A DNA stretch of 64,000 bases from NCBI GenBank assembly GCA_003150405.1, contig QAMM01000002.1:124001-188000 (forward strand), in the 5' to 3' direction. The DNA comes from Clostridiales bacterium. GTDB lineage: Bacteria; Bacillota; Clostridia; Oscillospirales; Ruminococcaceae. Positions 15,627 to 25,126 of this stretch are shown here, one piece after another; the first letter of the stretch is position 1, and each line of letters starts with the position of its first letter. A program made the translations under genes and the position numbers. The notes under the pieces were generated by a model. It was given only the letters and a program-made list of their open reading frames with translations. It was not told where the DNA came from and made no database searches.

Positions 15627-17021
15627 TTATTTTTTGGAAATTTTGGTACCCTGACGGGTTTCCTCCACAACATAGCCCATCGCCGTAATCTGGTCGCGGA
15701 TAGCGTCCGCTTTAGAAAAGTCCTTTGCCTTACGCGCCGCCTTGCGCTGTTCCACCAGGTCGAGAACCTCCTGCGGGATTTCATCATCCTTTTTCTGGTA
15801 AAGCAGGCCCAGCACACCGCACAGTTCATCAAAAATTCCTTTTGCAAAGGCGATATGCTCTTTGCTCCCCAAGGTGTTACCGGAGGTAATGGTATTGCAG
15901 TCGCGCACCAACTCGAACAGTGCCGAAATGGCATCCGCCGTATTCAGGTCGTTCTCCATTGCATCGATAAACTGCTGTTTCCGGGCGAGCAGGGCGTTTT
16001 TCTGCTCCTCGTCAAAGGCGCCGCTTTGGGCGTTGCCCAAGGCATATTCCAGATTGTTCCGGCAGTTGTAAAGCCGCTCCAACGCCGCGATACACTGTTC
16101 GATGATTTCCACGTTGTAGTTGATCTGGCTGCGGTAATGCGCTTGCAGCATGAGGAAGCGGATCGGCTCATACCCGAATTTCTCCGCTACTTCGCGGACG
16201 GTAAAGAAATTGCCAAGGGACTTGGACATCTTGCGATTATCCACATTGATGTACCCATTGTGCATCCAGTAATGGGCAAACGGCACGCCGTTGCCGCATT
16301 CGCTCTGGGCGATTTCATTTTCATGGTGCGGGAAGATCAAGTCCTGCCCACCGCAGTGGATGTCAATGGTGTCCGCAAGGTAGTGTTTCGCCATGGCGGA
16401 ACACTCGATGTGCCAGCCCGGGCGCCCTTTGCCCCACGGGGAGTCCCAGGCGGGCTCGCCCGGCTTAGCCGCTTTCCAGAGGGCGAAGTCCATGGGATTT
16501 TGTTTCTGCTCATGCGCGTCGATCCGCGCGCCAGCCTGCAAATCCTCTAACGGCATGTGGGAGAGCTTGCCGTACTCGGCAAAGGTGTCCACCTTGAAGT
16601 AAACGTCGCCGTTGGACTCATACGCGTGGCCGTTCTCCACCAATTCCTTTACCAGCGCGATGATCATATCCATGCTCTGGGTGACCTGCGGGTGGATGGT
16701 CGCCTCCCGCACATTGAGCCCGGCAGCATCCTTTTTGTACTCCGCAATGAATTTCTCCGAAATTTCAGAGGCGGGCACCCCTTCTTCGTTCGCTTTTTTG
16801 ATAATCTTGTCGTCCACATCGGTAAAGTTCTGCACGTAGGTCACTTCATAGCCCCGGTACTCCAGGTACCGGCGCAGAACGTCAAATACGCAGATGGGCC
16901 GCGCATTGCCAATGTGGATGTAGTTGTAAACCGTCGGCCCGCAGGCGTAAATCTTGGCCTTGCCCGGCTCAATCGGCTGAAACTCCTCCAGTTCCCGTGT
17001 CAGGGTATTATAAATCTTCAT
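15627..17021 (-). CDS. cysS: cysteinyl-tRNA synthetase
   Basis: Class I aminoacyl-tRNA synthetase charging tRNA-Cys. The 464-residue length is typical. Visible features are YACGPTVYNYIHIGNARP (zinc cysteine and HIGH-like motif, residues 26-43), FTDVDDKIIKKA, the CGGQDLIFPHHENEIAQSE zinc/substrate region, and KMSKSLGNF. The ATG at 17021 has GGAG upstream. The start overlaps the end of cysE by 14 bp, so they are translated as a pair under one T-box leader. Confidence 0.97.
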   Translation of the reverse strand: MKIYNTLTRELEEFQPIEPGKAKIYACGPTVYNYIHIGNARPICVFDVLRRYLEYRGYEVTYVQNFTDVDDKIIKKANEEGVPASEISEKFIAEYKKDAAGLNVREATIHPQVTQSMDMIIALVKELVENGHAYESNGDVYFKVDTFAEYGKLSHMPLEDLQAGARIDAHEQKQNPMDFALWKAAKPGEPAWDSPWGKGRPGWHIECSAMAKHYLADTIDIHCGGQDLIFPHHENEIAQSECGNGVPFAHYWMHNGYINVDNRKMSKSLGNFFTVREVAEKFGYEPIRFLMLQAHYRSQINYNVEIIEQCIAALERLYNCRNNLEYALGNAQSGAFDEEQKNALLARKQQFIDAMENDLNTADAISALFELVRDCNTITSGNTLGSKEHIAFAKGIFDELCGVLGLLYQKKDDEIPQEVLDLVEQRKAARKAKDFSKADAIRDQITAMGYVVEETRQGTKISKK

Positions 17022-17673
17022 ACTGTCCGTCTCCTTTTTGCTTTTTCAATTCATTGAGTTCCTGTTCCATTCGCTCAATCATACCGCGCATTCGGCATAA
17101 TTCCTGCGAAACCGGGTCTGGAATGTGCACCTGATCCATATCATTACAGACGCGCTGCCCGTTGACCTTGACAATCCGCGCCGGTACGCCGACTGCCGTC
17201 GCATTGGGCGGAACCTCCTCCAGCACCACGGCGCCTGCCGCAATACGGGAATTGTCGCCCACCTTGAACGGCCCCAGCACCTTAGCGCCGCTGCCTACCA
17301 GCACATTATTCCCCAATGTCGGGTGGCGCTTGCCGTGTTCCTTGCCGGTACCGCCCAGCGTCACGTTTTGGTAGATGGTGCAGTTGTCGCCAATAATGGC
17401 GGTTTCTCCAATGACCACACCGCTGCCGTGGTCAATGAACAATCCTTTTCCAATGGTGGCGCCCGGGTGGATCTCCACCCCAGTCATAAACCGCGCAAAC
17501 TGGCTGACCATCCGCGCTAAAAACAGGCAGCGGTGCCTGTAAAGCCAGTGTGAAAAACGGTAGTAAATGAGTGCGTGCAGCCCAGAATACAGCAGGAAAA
17601 CCTCTGCGGAGTTCCGTGCTGCGGGGTCGCGCTCTTTAATTGCATTTATATCATACCTGAGCCGTTTGAACAT
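17008..17673 (-). CDS. cysE: serine O-acetyltransferase
   Basis: Makes O-acetylserine from serine and acetyl-CoA, the committed step of cysteine synthesis. The open frame extends upstream through the T-box leader, but the protein starts at ATG 17673 (MFKRLRYDINAIKERDP) after AAAGGA; this gives 221 residues. It has the N-terminal helical domain, then hexapeptide repeats forming the left-handed beta-helix with HPGATIGKGLFIDHGSGVVI and GGTGKEHGKRHP. It is the first gene of cysE-cysS. Confidence 0.95.
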   Translation of the reverse strand: MFKRLRYDINAIKERDPAARNSAEVFLLYSGLHALIYYRFSHWLYRHRCLFLARMVSQFARFMTGVEIHPGATIGKGLFIDHGSGVVIGETAIIGDNCTIYQNVTLGGTGKEHGKRHPTLGNNVLVGSGAKVLGPFKVGDNSRIAAGAVVLEEVPPNATAVGVPARIVKVNGQRVCNDMDQVHIPDPVSQELCRMRGMIERMEQELNELKKQKGDGQYEDL

Positions 17674-17937
17674 ATACCCATCCTTTCTGCCAAATTGATG
17701 ATTCATCGTATGAAAAAAGCCCCCACAGCATTTCTGCTGCGAAGGCGGCATTCCGCGGTTCCACTCCGGTTTCTCACTCTTGTCCCTTAACGCGGGAAAA
17801 CGAAACCGCTCTCCGCAACGCACTTCATCCCACAGCCTGCCGCCCATGCTCTCAGCCTGTGCCGGGCTCTCTGTCGCCTGCCGTTTATAGGGATTACTCT
17901 TTTGCGGGTCTTTACGATTTTAAAGTATACTATTTAT
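17674..17937 (-). promoter_or_regulatory. T-box leader (probably cysteine-specific) of cysE-cysS
   Basis: The minus strand carries the T-box core GTGGAACCGCGG at plus 17753-17764, which pairs with the acceptor end of uncharged tRNA, followed by a terminator (plus 17713-17746): a 12-bp stem with a 4-base loop and six T. The upstream part has GAGAGCCC and stem-I-like segments. TGC triplets (Cys codons) occur at plus 17815-17817 and 17820-17822, where the specifier loop is expected. Both genes make or use cysteine, which supports the specificity. The exact specifier position is inferred. Confidence 0.88.
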
Positions 17938-17943
17938 GTATAT

Positions 17944-17972
17944 AATATAGCATATTCTTCCAAACGGTGCAA
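17944..17972 (-). promoter_or_regulatory. putative promoter of the cysE-cysS T-box transcript
   Basis: TTGCAC -35 box (17967-17972) and TATATT -10 box (17944-17949) with 17-bp spacing, just upstream of the T-box leader. Confidence 0.65.
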
Positions 17973-17975
17973 GTA

Positions 17976-18542
17976 TTATTTTTTTGTATTGATAGAGGAT
18001 TTATTCTTGACCAAATAATCCACGCCGGACACAATGGTCAGTACCACCGCAATCCAAAGCAGGACTTCGCTCACAGCAAACAACGGAAATGCAGCTGAAA
18101 GGACGCCAAACTCCTGTAAAATGCACAACAGCATCACCCCAACCATTGCCACCATGGTAAAAGCGGTTTTGAGCTTTCCGAGACTACTCGCCGCAATGAC
18201 GTTGCCGTTATCTACCGCAACCAGCCGCAGCGAGGTCACCAAAAACTCCCGTGCCACAATGACAATGACAACCACCGCGTCCGAAAGGCTCATCTGCACA
18301 AAGCAAATCAAACCTGAAATGACCAGCACCTTATCAGCCAGCGGGTCAAGAAACTTGCCAAAATTGGTGACAAGGTTTTGTTTGCGGGCAATTTTGCCGT
18401 CGAGCAGGTCAGTAAACGAAGCTGCCGCAAAGACAATGAGCGCCCAGAGGGTGTGGTACGGAATTTGCTCCACCAGCAGGAATAGTATAAAAAACGGAAC
18501 CAGAACAATACGCAGCAGCGTCAATTTATTCGGTGTATTCAC
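17976..18542 (-). CDS. pgsA: CDP-diacylglycerol-glycerol-3-phosphate 3-phosphatidyltransferase
   Basis: Makes phosphatidylglycerophosphate, precursor of phosphatidylglycerol. I chose the GTG at 18542 (NTPNKLTLLRI follows) because GGGGGAAGAG precedes it and PgsA proteins usually start like this; an earlier ATG adds nine residues. It is 188 residues with several membrane helices. The CDP-alcohol phosphatidyltransferase motif D-x2-DG-x2-AR-x8-G-x3-D is visible as DLLDGKIARKQN then GKFLDPLADK. It is the last gene of the long minus-strand operon, 33 bp after rimO. Confidence 0.94.
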   Translation of the reverse strand: MNTPNKLTLLRIVLVPFFILFLLVEQIPYHTLWALIVFAAASFTDLLDGKIARKQNLVTNFGKFLDPLADKVLVISGLICFVQMSLSDAVVVIVIVAREFLVTSLRLVAVDNGNVIAASSLGKLKTAFTMVAMVGVMLLCILQEFGVLSAAFPLFAVSEVLLWIAVVLTIVSGVDYLVKNKSSINTKK

Positions 18543-18575
18543 AGGCTCTTCCCCCAATACGGCAACCAACCGGTT

Positions 18576-19904
18576 TTAGTCAAGCGCATGGCCAATTAAA
18601 TCATAATCCATGGTCTCATCAATTTCCACTTCCACAAAATCGCCCATTGTGCGCTTTTTCTCCGAGGAGAAAAATACCTTTCCGTCAATGTCCGGCGCAT
18701 CTGCTTCGGTGCGTCCAAAATAGACCTCCCCATAGCGGTCGTACCCCTCTGTAATAACCTTTACCGTCATACCAACCTTTTGCTCATTATACGCGTCGTG
18801 GATGCGCATTTGTTCCAGCATGACAAGTTCTGCACGCCGTTCTTTAACCTCTTCTGGCAGCTGGCCGTCCATCCGGCCCGCCGGGGTGTTTTCCTCCTGC
18901 GAATAGGCAAAACAGCCCAGCCGCTCAAACTTTGCCTTCTTGACAAAATTCATCAGCGTTTCAAACTGCTCCTCGGTCTCGCCAGGGAAACCTGCAATCA
19001 AGGTAGTACGCAGGGTAATGCCTGGCACCTTTTGGCGGATTTTCTCCATCAGCCCAAGCAGCCACTCCGCGTTCCCGGTACGGTTCATCGCCTTTAAAAT
19101 GTCGGCGTCCGCATGCTGGATGGGAATATCCAAGTATTTGGCCACCTTTGGCTCCGTGGCAATCACCTCGAGCAGCTCGTCGGTAATGCGCTCCGGGTAA
19201 CAGTAAAGCAGGCGGATCCACGCGATCCCCTCAATGCCGCAGAGCTTCCGCAGCAATTCTGGCAGCATCGGTTTGCCGTACAGATCCTCCCCATAGCGGG
19301 TGGTGTCCTGCGCGACCACAACCAGCTCCTTAATGCCGTCCCGCGCAAGCGAAGCCGCTTCTTGCAAGATAGGCTCCATCGCGCGGCTGCGGAACCGCCC
19401 GCGGATCATCGGGATTGCACAATAGCTGCAACAGTTGTCGCACCCTTCTGCAATTTTTAAATAAGCATAATACGGCAACGTCGTTAAAACGCGTTCACCC
19501 TCAAGCGGCAGATCCTGTTTGGGGCCAATGCAGACCGGCTGCTCCCCCTGCATAACCCGGTCGATGATACCGCAGATATCGGCATTGCAGCCAATACCAA
19601 CCACCGCGTCCGCTTCCGGGATTTCTTTTAACACCTCGTCACGGTAACGCTCTGCCAGGCAGCCAGTGATAATGACGTGCTTAATCCGCCCTTCCTCTTT
19701 CAGAGTACAGAAATTCAGAATCTCATCAATGGACTCCTGCTTTGCACTCTCAATGAACCCACAGGTATTGATAATGGCGACGTCGGCCAGCGCCGCATCC
19801 CCCACAAGCTCATAACCGCCCTGCTGCAGGCGGCCGAACAGCAGTTCGGCATCCACCTGGTTTTTCGGACATCCGAGCGAAACAATTCCAACTTTTACTG
19901 CCAT
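18576..19904 (-). CDS. rimO: ribosomal protein S12 methylthiotransferase
   Basis: Radical SAM enzyme that methylthiolates Asp of ribosomal protein S12. I chose ATG 19904 (MAVKVGIVSLGCPKN) with AAAGG upstream; 442 residues. The N-terminal UPF0004 domain binds one iron-sulfur cluster (cysteines in SLGCPKN, NTCGF and GCLAERY). The radical SAM motif is CDNCCSYCAIP near residue 150. A C-terminal TRAM domain starts near residue 370. The LGCPKNQVDAE start and length fit RimO better than MiaB. It lies 54 bp after recX in the recA operon. Confidence 0.93.
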   Translation of the reverse strand: MAVKVGIVSLGCPKNQVDAELLFGRLQQGGYELVGDAALADVAIINTCGFIESAKQESIDEILNFCTLKEEGRIKHVIITGCLAERYRDEVLKEIPEADAVVGIGCNADICGIIDRVMQGEQPVCIGPKQDLPLEGERVLTTLPYYAYLKIAEGCDNCCSYCAIPMIRGRFRSRAMEPILQEAASLARDGIKELVVVAQDTTRYGEDLYGKPMLPELLRKLCGIEGIAWIRLLYCYPERITDELLEVIATEPKVAKYLDIPIQHADADILKAMNRTGNAEWLLGLMEKIRQKVPGITLRTTLIAGFPGETEEQFETLMNFVKKAKFERLGCFAYSQEENTPAGRMDGQLPEEVKERRAELVMLEQMRIHDAYNEQKVGMTVKVITEGYDRYGEVYFGRTEADAPDIDGKVFFSSEKKRTMGDFVEVEIDETMDYDLIGHALD

Positions 19905-19958
19905 ATAGCCTTTCATTCCTCTTTCGGTACTATCTTTATGAAACGCACGGGGCAAACA

Positions 19959-20597
19959 TTACTTATAATATCCGTCGTCCTCTTCCTCCGGAAGCGGGTA
20001 ATCCTCCAGCACCGCACGAATATCGCCGTAGCTATGCCCCAGACGCATCAGGGCAGCCGTCACTTTTTTGCGGCCCTGCAGGGTGGAAAGGTTCCGCAGA
20101 TATTTGCGTTCAATGAGTTCGCGCACCGCTTCCTGCGGGTCATGCTCCGTCAGCGTTTCTTCTATGGCGTCCTCAATGAGATCATCCGCCAGCTTTTTCC
20201 TCCGCATTTCCTGTTTCGTCCGGTAAACGCCAAAGCGTTTGACTGTCAGCAGGTAAACCGCGAGCTTTTTAGCATACTCCGCGTCGTTGACAAGGCCCAG
20301 CTCCTGCATCCGAACAACCGTCTCCAGAGCGATGTCATCATCCACATTTTTCGCGAGTTTTTCCAGCAACTCTCCCGCCGAATGGTCGCGGTTCGTCAGC
20401 AAATACAGCGCCCGCTCCCGCGCGCGGCGGCGGTCGGCGCGCTGCAAAGCTTGCTGCATCCGCTCCGGCGTCAGCTCGGCTCCCGGCTGAAAACCAAATT
20501 CTGCAAGGATTTCCGCATCGAGAACAGCCCAATACTCCCCATCCACCTCAACACGGTACCGCGTTCCCTTAGCATGAGAGATTTCTGTAATACGCAT
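19959..20597 (-). CDS. recX: regulatory protein RecX
   Basis: A 212-residue modulator that binds RecA filaments and usually limits RecA activity. Family features are three-helix repeats, with ARERALYLLTNRDHSAGELLEKL (first unit), AEYAKKLAVYLL, and KKVTAALMRLGHSYGDIRAVL near the C terminus. The start at 20597 overlaps the recA stop, so it is translationally coupled to recA, as in many bacteria. Confidence 0.92.
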   Translation of the reverse strand: MRITEISHAKGTRYRVEVDGEYWAVLDAEILAEFGFQPGAELTPERMQQALQRADRRRARERALYLLTNRDHSAGELLEKLAKNVDDDIALETVVRMQELGLVNDAEYAKKLAVYLLTVKRFGVYRTKQEMRRKKLADDLIEDAIEETLTEHDPQEAVRELIERKYLRNLSTLQGRKKVTAALMRLGHSYGDIRAVLEDYPLPEEEDDGYYK

Positions 20598-21805
20598 CAG
20601 GAGTCAAAATCCGCCTCATCGGCCTCTACCTGTACCGACTTTGCCACAACCTCGGCCGCCTTAACAGGCGCCGCCAGGGCAGCGGGAACAGCTGCCTGAG
20701 CCGGCCCCTTTTTGTCCGCGGAAAGAGCAGCCTTTTGCGCCGCCTCTTTTTTAGCCTTACGCGAGCTCATGACAAGCTGGTCCTTGTTTTCCATAATTTT
20801 ATCATACAGCTCTTTTTTCAGCTCCGGGTTGTTGCGGATGACTTCCTTAACATTATCCCGGCCCTGTCCAAGGCGTTCTCCATTGTAGGAAAACCATGCG
20901 CCGCTGCGGTTGATGATATCCAGCGACGCACCGAGGTCGACAATTTCGCCCTCTAACGAACAGCCTTCCCCATACATGATATCAAACTCCGCCTCTTTAA
21001 AGGGCGGCGCCACCTTGTTTTTGACAATTTTGCACCGGGTACGGTTACCAACAATCTCGCTCCCGCTCTTGAGCGCCTCGCCTTTGCGGACCTCAATACG
21101 AACCGAGGAATAGAACTTCAACGCACGGCCGCCCGGAGTGGTCTCCGGATTGCCGTAAACCACACCGATTTTTTCACGCACCTGGTTGATAAAAATTGCT
21201 ACACAGTTGGATTTGCCGATGACACTGGTCAGCTTGCGCATTGCCTGGGACATCAAGCGGGCCAGCAAACCGACATGGGTATCCCCCATTTCGCCGTCAA
21301 TTTCGGCCTTGGTAACCATTGCAGCAACCGAGTCCACAACCAGCACGTCAATCGCACCAGAACGCACCAGCGCCTCTGCAATTTCAAGCGCCTGCTCGCC
21401 GCTGTCCGGCTGAGAAACCAGCAGGGAGTCAATATCAACCCCCAGCGCTTTTGCATACACCGGGTCAAGCGCATGTTCAACATCAATAAACGCCGCTTCA
21501 CCGCCCAGCTTCTGAGCCTGCGCCACAACCTGAAGGGCGACCGTCGTTTTACCAGAGGATTCCGGGCCATAAATTTCCACAATACGGCCGCGCGGAAGCC
21601 CGCCAATGCCAAGTGCAATGTCCAGCCCCAGCGAACCGGTCGGGATACTTTCCACATTCAGGGTGGAACTCTGCCCAAGTTTCATTACCGCACCCTGTCC
21701 AAATTGTTTTTCTATCTGTGCAATCGCTGTTTGCAGCGCTTTCTGCTTTTCGGTCATGCCGGATTCATCCACCGGCTTTGCAACTTTTGCCGCTTTTGCT
21801 GCCAT
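20597..21805 (-). CDS. recA: recombinase RecA
   Basis: DNA strand-exchange ATPase and SOS co-protease. It is 402 residues, longer than the usual 345-355, because of an Ala/Lys/Val-rich C-terminal extension (about residues 345-402) ending in acidic EADEADFDS. The Walker A loop GPESSGKTT is at residues 80-88; the [21 protein letters not shown] segment covers the L1/L2 DNA-binding region. The ATG at 21805 has AAGGGGAG upstream. It overlaps recX by one base. Confidence 0.98.
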   Translation of the reverse strand: MAAKAAKVAKPVDESGMTEKQKALQTAIAQIEKQFGQGAVMKLGQSSTLNVESIPTGSLGLDIALGIGGLPRGRIVEIYGPESSGKTTVALQVVAQAQKLGGEAAFIDVEHALDPVYAKALGVDIDSLLVSQPDSGEQALEIAEALVRSGAIDVLVVDSVAAMVTKAEIDGEMGDTHVGLLARLMSQAMRKLTSVIGKSNCVAIFINQVREKIGVVYGNPETTPGGRALKFYSSVRIEVRKGEALKSGSEIVGNRTRCKIVKNKVAPPFKEAEFDIMYGEGCSLEGEIVDLGASLDIINRSGAWFSYNGERLGQGRDNVKEVIRNNPELKKELYDKIMENKDQLVMSSRKAKKEAAQKAALSADKKGPAQAAVPAALAAPVKAAEVVAKSVQVEADEADFDS

Positions 21806-21829
21806 GATAACTCCCCTTTCGCTTCACGG

Positions 21830-22684
21830 TCACGGCTTGTCCGCCGTAAGTACCCTTATTATACCACATCCATCCTTGCGGGTGCAAATGTTTTGGAAAC
21901 CGTTTGCCCGCAGGAACGTTTCTACATCCCGCTCCTGCCCTTTGCCAATTTCAAATGCCAGCATTCCGCCGGGCTTCAATGCTTTCCGCCACTGTCTCGT
22001 TATCTCCCGGTAGAACAGCAGGCCGTCGTCATCACCGTACAAAGCGGTTGCTGGTTCATATGACACTTCTTTCTGGAGCTGTTCCATATCCGTTTGGGTC
22101 AGATAAGGTGGGTTGCAGATAATGACGTCGGCAATCCCGGCAAACTCCAGCGGGACGCCGCAAAGGACATCCGCCTGCACCACCTGCACCGGAGCATTGT
22201 TAAGCGCCGCATTCCGGTGCAGATATCCCAGCGCCGCCTCGTATTTTTCCACTGCATAAACAGTAGCCTTTGGGCATTTCAATGCTATTGTGACGGCAAG
22301 GCAGCCGCTTCCGCTGCACAGGTCGAGCACAACTGGGTGCTCCAGCTTTTTTAATCGTTCCAGTGCGGCTTCGCAGAGGGTTTCGGTATCAGCACGGGGA
22401 ATGAGTACCCCTTCGCCCACCTCAAACGGATAGCCGTAAAACTCCCAGAGCCCAAGCAGGTATTGCAGCGGGTAGCCTTTCAGCCTGCGCTCCAATGCCT
22501 GTTCAAAATATTCACGCTCCTGCGGCTTCACCGGCTGTTCCTCATCAAGCAGTAGTTTTTGGTAAGACACACCGAGCACCCCCTCCACCAGAAAACGTGC
22601 TTCGGTTCCATAAGCCTCAATTCCACCCGCCTTCAGGCGTTCTTTTGCTTCCCGGTAAAGAGCGGAGACGGTTAAGCCGCTCAC
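21830..22684 (-). CDS. prmC: peptide chain release factor N(5)-glutamine methyltransferase
   Basis: Methylates the GGQ glutamine of release factors RF1 and RF2. It is 284 residues with the helical N-terminal domain (1-90), the SAM-binding motif VLDLCSGSGCLAVTIAL near residue 118, and the catalytic NPPY motif (DVIICNPPYLTQTD) near residue 190. It overlaps the upstream YqhQ-like gene by four bases (ATGA type) and ends 24 bp before recA. The prfA gene is not next to it here. Confidence 0.94.
   Translation of the reverse strand: MSGLTVSALYREAKERLKAGGIEAYGTEARFLVEGVLGVSYQKLLLDEEQPVKPQEREYFEQALERRLKGYPLQYLLGLWEFYGYPFEVGEGVLIPRADTETLCEAALERLKKLEHPVVLDLCSGSGCLAVTIALKCPKATVYAVEKYEAALGYLHRNAALNNAPVQVVQADVLCGVPLEFAGIADVIICNPPYLTQTDMEQLQKEVSYEPATALYGDDDGLLFYREITRQWRKALKPGGMLAFEIGKGQERDVETFLRANGFQNICTRKDGCGIIRVLTADKP
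21858..21887 (-). promoter_or_regulatory. putative internal promoter of recA inside the prmC 3' end
   Basis: TTGCAC -35 box (21882-21887), 18-bp spacer and a perfect TATAAT -10 box (21858-21863) on the minus strand, about 50 bp upstream of the recA ATG and within prmC. No GAAC-N4-GTTC LexA box is visible between it and recA. Confidence 0.55.
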
Positions 22685-23646
22685 CAGCGGCCCTCCTCAC
22701 GGTTCTCTGGCAGCACCGGATTAATGGCAGCAATCGCCACCGCGAGCTGTTCCTCATCCGGCTCATTGGTGGTGATGTGCTGAAGCCACATTCCCGGCGC
22801 TGAGACAATGCGGGTCACAATGTTGTCATACCGGCCCGCCAGCCGGATGATCTCATACGCCACTCCGACGACAACCGGCAGCAGCGCGATTTTAAGCGCC
22901 GTGCGGATGAGCAGATTATCCCACGAGACCACCGAAAAAACGATAATTCCTAAAATCAGCACAATGAGCAGAAAGCTCGTCCCGCAGCGAGGGTGAAACC
23001 GCCGGAACTTTTTGGCGTTTTCAGGGGTAAGCTCCTCGCCCGCCTCATAGCAGGCTATGGTCTTATGTTCTGCGCCGTGGAACTCAAAGACACGGCGGAT
23101 TTCCTTCATTCGGGAGATGAGGAATAAGTAAAGCACAAAAATGGCAATTTTGAGCACCCCTTCAATAATCCCCTGCAAGTACCCAGCCTGCATCAAGCCT
23201 CCCAAAAGCCGTGCAATCAGCGCCGGCAGATAGATAAACAGCCCTATGGCGAGCAGCACTCCAATGACCGAAGCCACCACCGTTGTCACCCGGAACAGAC
23301 GGTTCATGGCCATTTCACCGAAATGCTTTAGCAAAAACTGCTCAAAGCGGCCTTCACCTTCTTCCTCGTCTTCCTCAGCCATGCTGCTCTTTTCAGCCGA
23401 TCTCATCAGGCATTTATACCCCATGATAAGCGACTCAATCAGGTTGACAATTCCCCGCACAAAGGGGAGGCGGAAAAAGAGGCTGCGCTTTTTCGGCGCT
23501 TTGACCTCCCAGGTTTCCACATCAATGCTTTTGTCCGGCAGCAGCACCGCCATTGCCGCCTTATCAATGCCACGCATCATAACGCCCTCAATCAGCGCCT
23601 GCCCGCCAACCCTCGTTTTAAAACTGTTTTTGCTCTCTTGCTTCAT
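22681..23646 (-). CDS. DUF1385 (YqhQ-like) membrane protein
   Basis: A 321-residue membrane protein of the DUF1385 family, starting at ATG 23646 (MKQESKNSFKTRVGGQALIE) with GGAGGAG upstream. The family signature GGQALIEGVMMRG is at residues 14-26. It has about five membrane helices (around 125-165, 175-200 and 235-275) and the conserved HGAEHKTIACYEAGEELTPE segment and FHPRCGTSF. In Clostridia this gene is very often next to prmC, as here; its biochemical function is not established. It overlaps prmC by four bases. Confidence 0.9.
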   Translation of the reverse strand: MKQESKNSFKTRVGGQALIEGVMMRGIDKAAMAVLLPDKSIDVETWEVKAPKKRSLFFRLPFVRGIVNLIESLIMGYKCLMRSAEKSSMAEEDEEEGEGRFEQFLLKHFGEMAMNRLFRVTTVVASVIGVLLAIGLFIYLPALIARLLGGLMQAGYLQGIIEGVLKIAIFVLYLFLISRMKEIRRVFEFHGAEHKTIACYEAGEELTPENAKKFRRFHPRCGTSFLLIVLILGIIVFSVVSWDNLLIRTALKIALLPVVVGVAYEIIRLAGRYDNIVTRIVSAPGMWLQHITTNEPDEEQLAVAIAAINPVLPENREEGRW

Positions 23647-23657
23647 GAACTCCTCCG

Positions 23658-25097
23658 TCACTGCTCCGGGTTTGCCGGCGGATTCGCCGGCGCCGTCGTA
23701 TCCTCCATTGCAGGCAGGGTGATAATGACCGCCGTGCCTACGCCGTATTCGCTCTGAATGGTCAGGGTGCCGCCGTGCAGCCCAACAATTTCATTGGCCA
23801 CCGCAAGCCCAATTCCGGAGCCGCGGCGGGTCATATTCGCCTTGTAAAATTTCTGCATGACATGCGGCAGATCCTCCGCCGCAATACCGAGCCCGGTGTC
23901 GCTCACCGTAATGACCACCCATTCCGCCTCCGCCATTGCGGAAACGCGGATGGTGTCCCCTTTGTCGGTGTATTTCAGCGCATTGTCAATAATGTTGACA
24001 AACACCTGCCGCAGGCGGCTGCGGTCACCAAATACAAACGGGAGCGTTGCCGGTTCGTGGTAAACAAACTCCTTTTCCTCGCGTTTGGCGCGCGCCTGGT
24101 ACATAAGCACCGCGTCGTCCAGTTCAGCCAGCAAATCCATCCGGGTTTTCACCAAGGTCAGCCGTCCGCTTTCCATCCGCGAAAAATCCAGCAGTTCTTC
24201 TACCATGGAAGAAAGCCGGTCGGTTTCGCTTAAAATGACATGGATGCCCTTGCCGAGCATCTCACGATCCTCGGGCGGGGTAGTCATTAGGGTCTCGCCC
24301 CAGCCATTAATGGCGGTAAGCGGCGTGCGCAGCTCATGTGAAACCGAGGAAATAAAGTCATTTTTAATCTGGTTTGAGGTTTGGAGTTCATCCGCCATAT
24401 CGTTGATAATATCGGTGAGTTCACCCAGCTCGTCGTCATGTTTTTTTTCAATCCGCACCTCAAGGTCACCGGAGGCAATCCGGCGCGCCGCGCCGCCGAC
24501 CTCCCGGATTGGGATGACAATTGATTTGATAAAATAAAGGCCGGAAACAATGACAAAAAGCAATATAAAAATACAAAGCACTGTAAACAGCAACACTGCC
24601 ATGATGAGCTGGGTATCAATTTTCTGCATACTCACCATAAGGCGCATGGCGTTGAACTCGCTGTTGATAACCGGCACCAGCACCGTAACCGCCATGACCT
24701 TTTCGCCGCTTTCCAGCGTTCCCACATAATAGCCCTTGCCGCTTTGCGAAGAAACCGCCTCTTTATAATCCGGCATCTCCAGACTGTCAATATAGCTGAA
24801 GCCGCTTGAGGTCAAAATGACCTTTCCTTCGTGATTGAGCGCCATCAGCTCCATTTCGTCGCGGTCGGAAAAGGTTTCCACAATGCTGCGGATTTCAGAT
24901 GAAATATCCACATTCTTGTCATCCATCAGCCGCACGACAAGGCCGGAAACAAGATTCGCCTTGGTGTCCAGCGCCTGCCGCACGCTCTGATAATAATAAC
25001 TGCTGATGGTCAGTGCAAAGCCCACGTCAAGCACTATGAGAATGACCACAATAATGCTCAGGCTGTTGACCAGCCACCGGTGCGTAATGCTTTTCAA
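23658..25097 (-). CDS. membrane sensor histidine kinase
   Basis: A 479-residue class I histidine kinase. It has membrane helices at about residues 8-31 and 165-190 flanking an extracellular sensor region (32-164), a HAMP domain (about 190-243), a HisKA domain with phospho-accepting His254 in SSVSHELRTPL, and an HATPase domain with N-box NIIDNALKYTD, G1 DTGLGIAAEDLP and G2 GSGIGLAVANEI. It is 29 bp after its response regulator. Target genes are unknown, but the operon includes a lipoprotein and a VanZ-like protein, pointing to a cell-envelope signal. Confidence 0.94.
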   Translation of the reverse strand: MKSITHRWLVNSLSIIVVILIVLDVGFALTISSYYYQSVRQALDTKANLVSGLVVRLMDDKNVDISSEIRSIVETFSDRDEMELMALNHEGKVILTSSGFSYIDSLEMPDYKEAVSSQSGKGYYVGTLESGEKVMAVTVLVPVINSEFNAMRLMVSMQKIDTQLIMAVLLFTVLCIFILLFVIVSGLYFIKSIVIPIREVGGAARRIASGDLEVRIEKKHDDELGELTDIINDMADELQTSNQIKNDFISSVSHELRTPLTAINGWGETLMTTPPEDREMLGKGIHVILSETDRLSSMVEELLDFSRMESGRLTLVKTRMDLLAELDDAVLMYQARAKREEKEFVYHEPATLPFVFGDRSRLRQVFVNIIDNALKYTDKGDTIRVSAMAEAEWVVITVSDTGLGIAAEDLPHVMQKFYKANMTRRGSGIGLAVANEIVGLHGGTLTIQSEYGVGTAVIITLPAMEDTTAPANPPANPEQ

Positions 25098-25126
25098 ACA
25101 GGGGTTCCTCCTTCAGCCGGTCTGGT

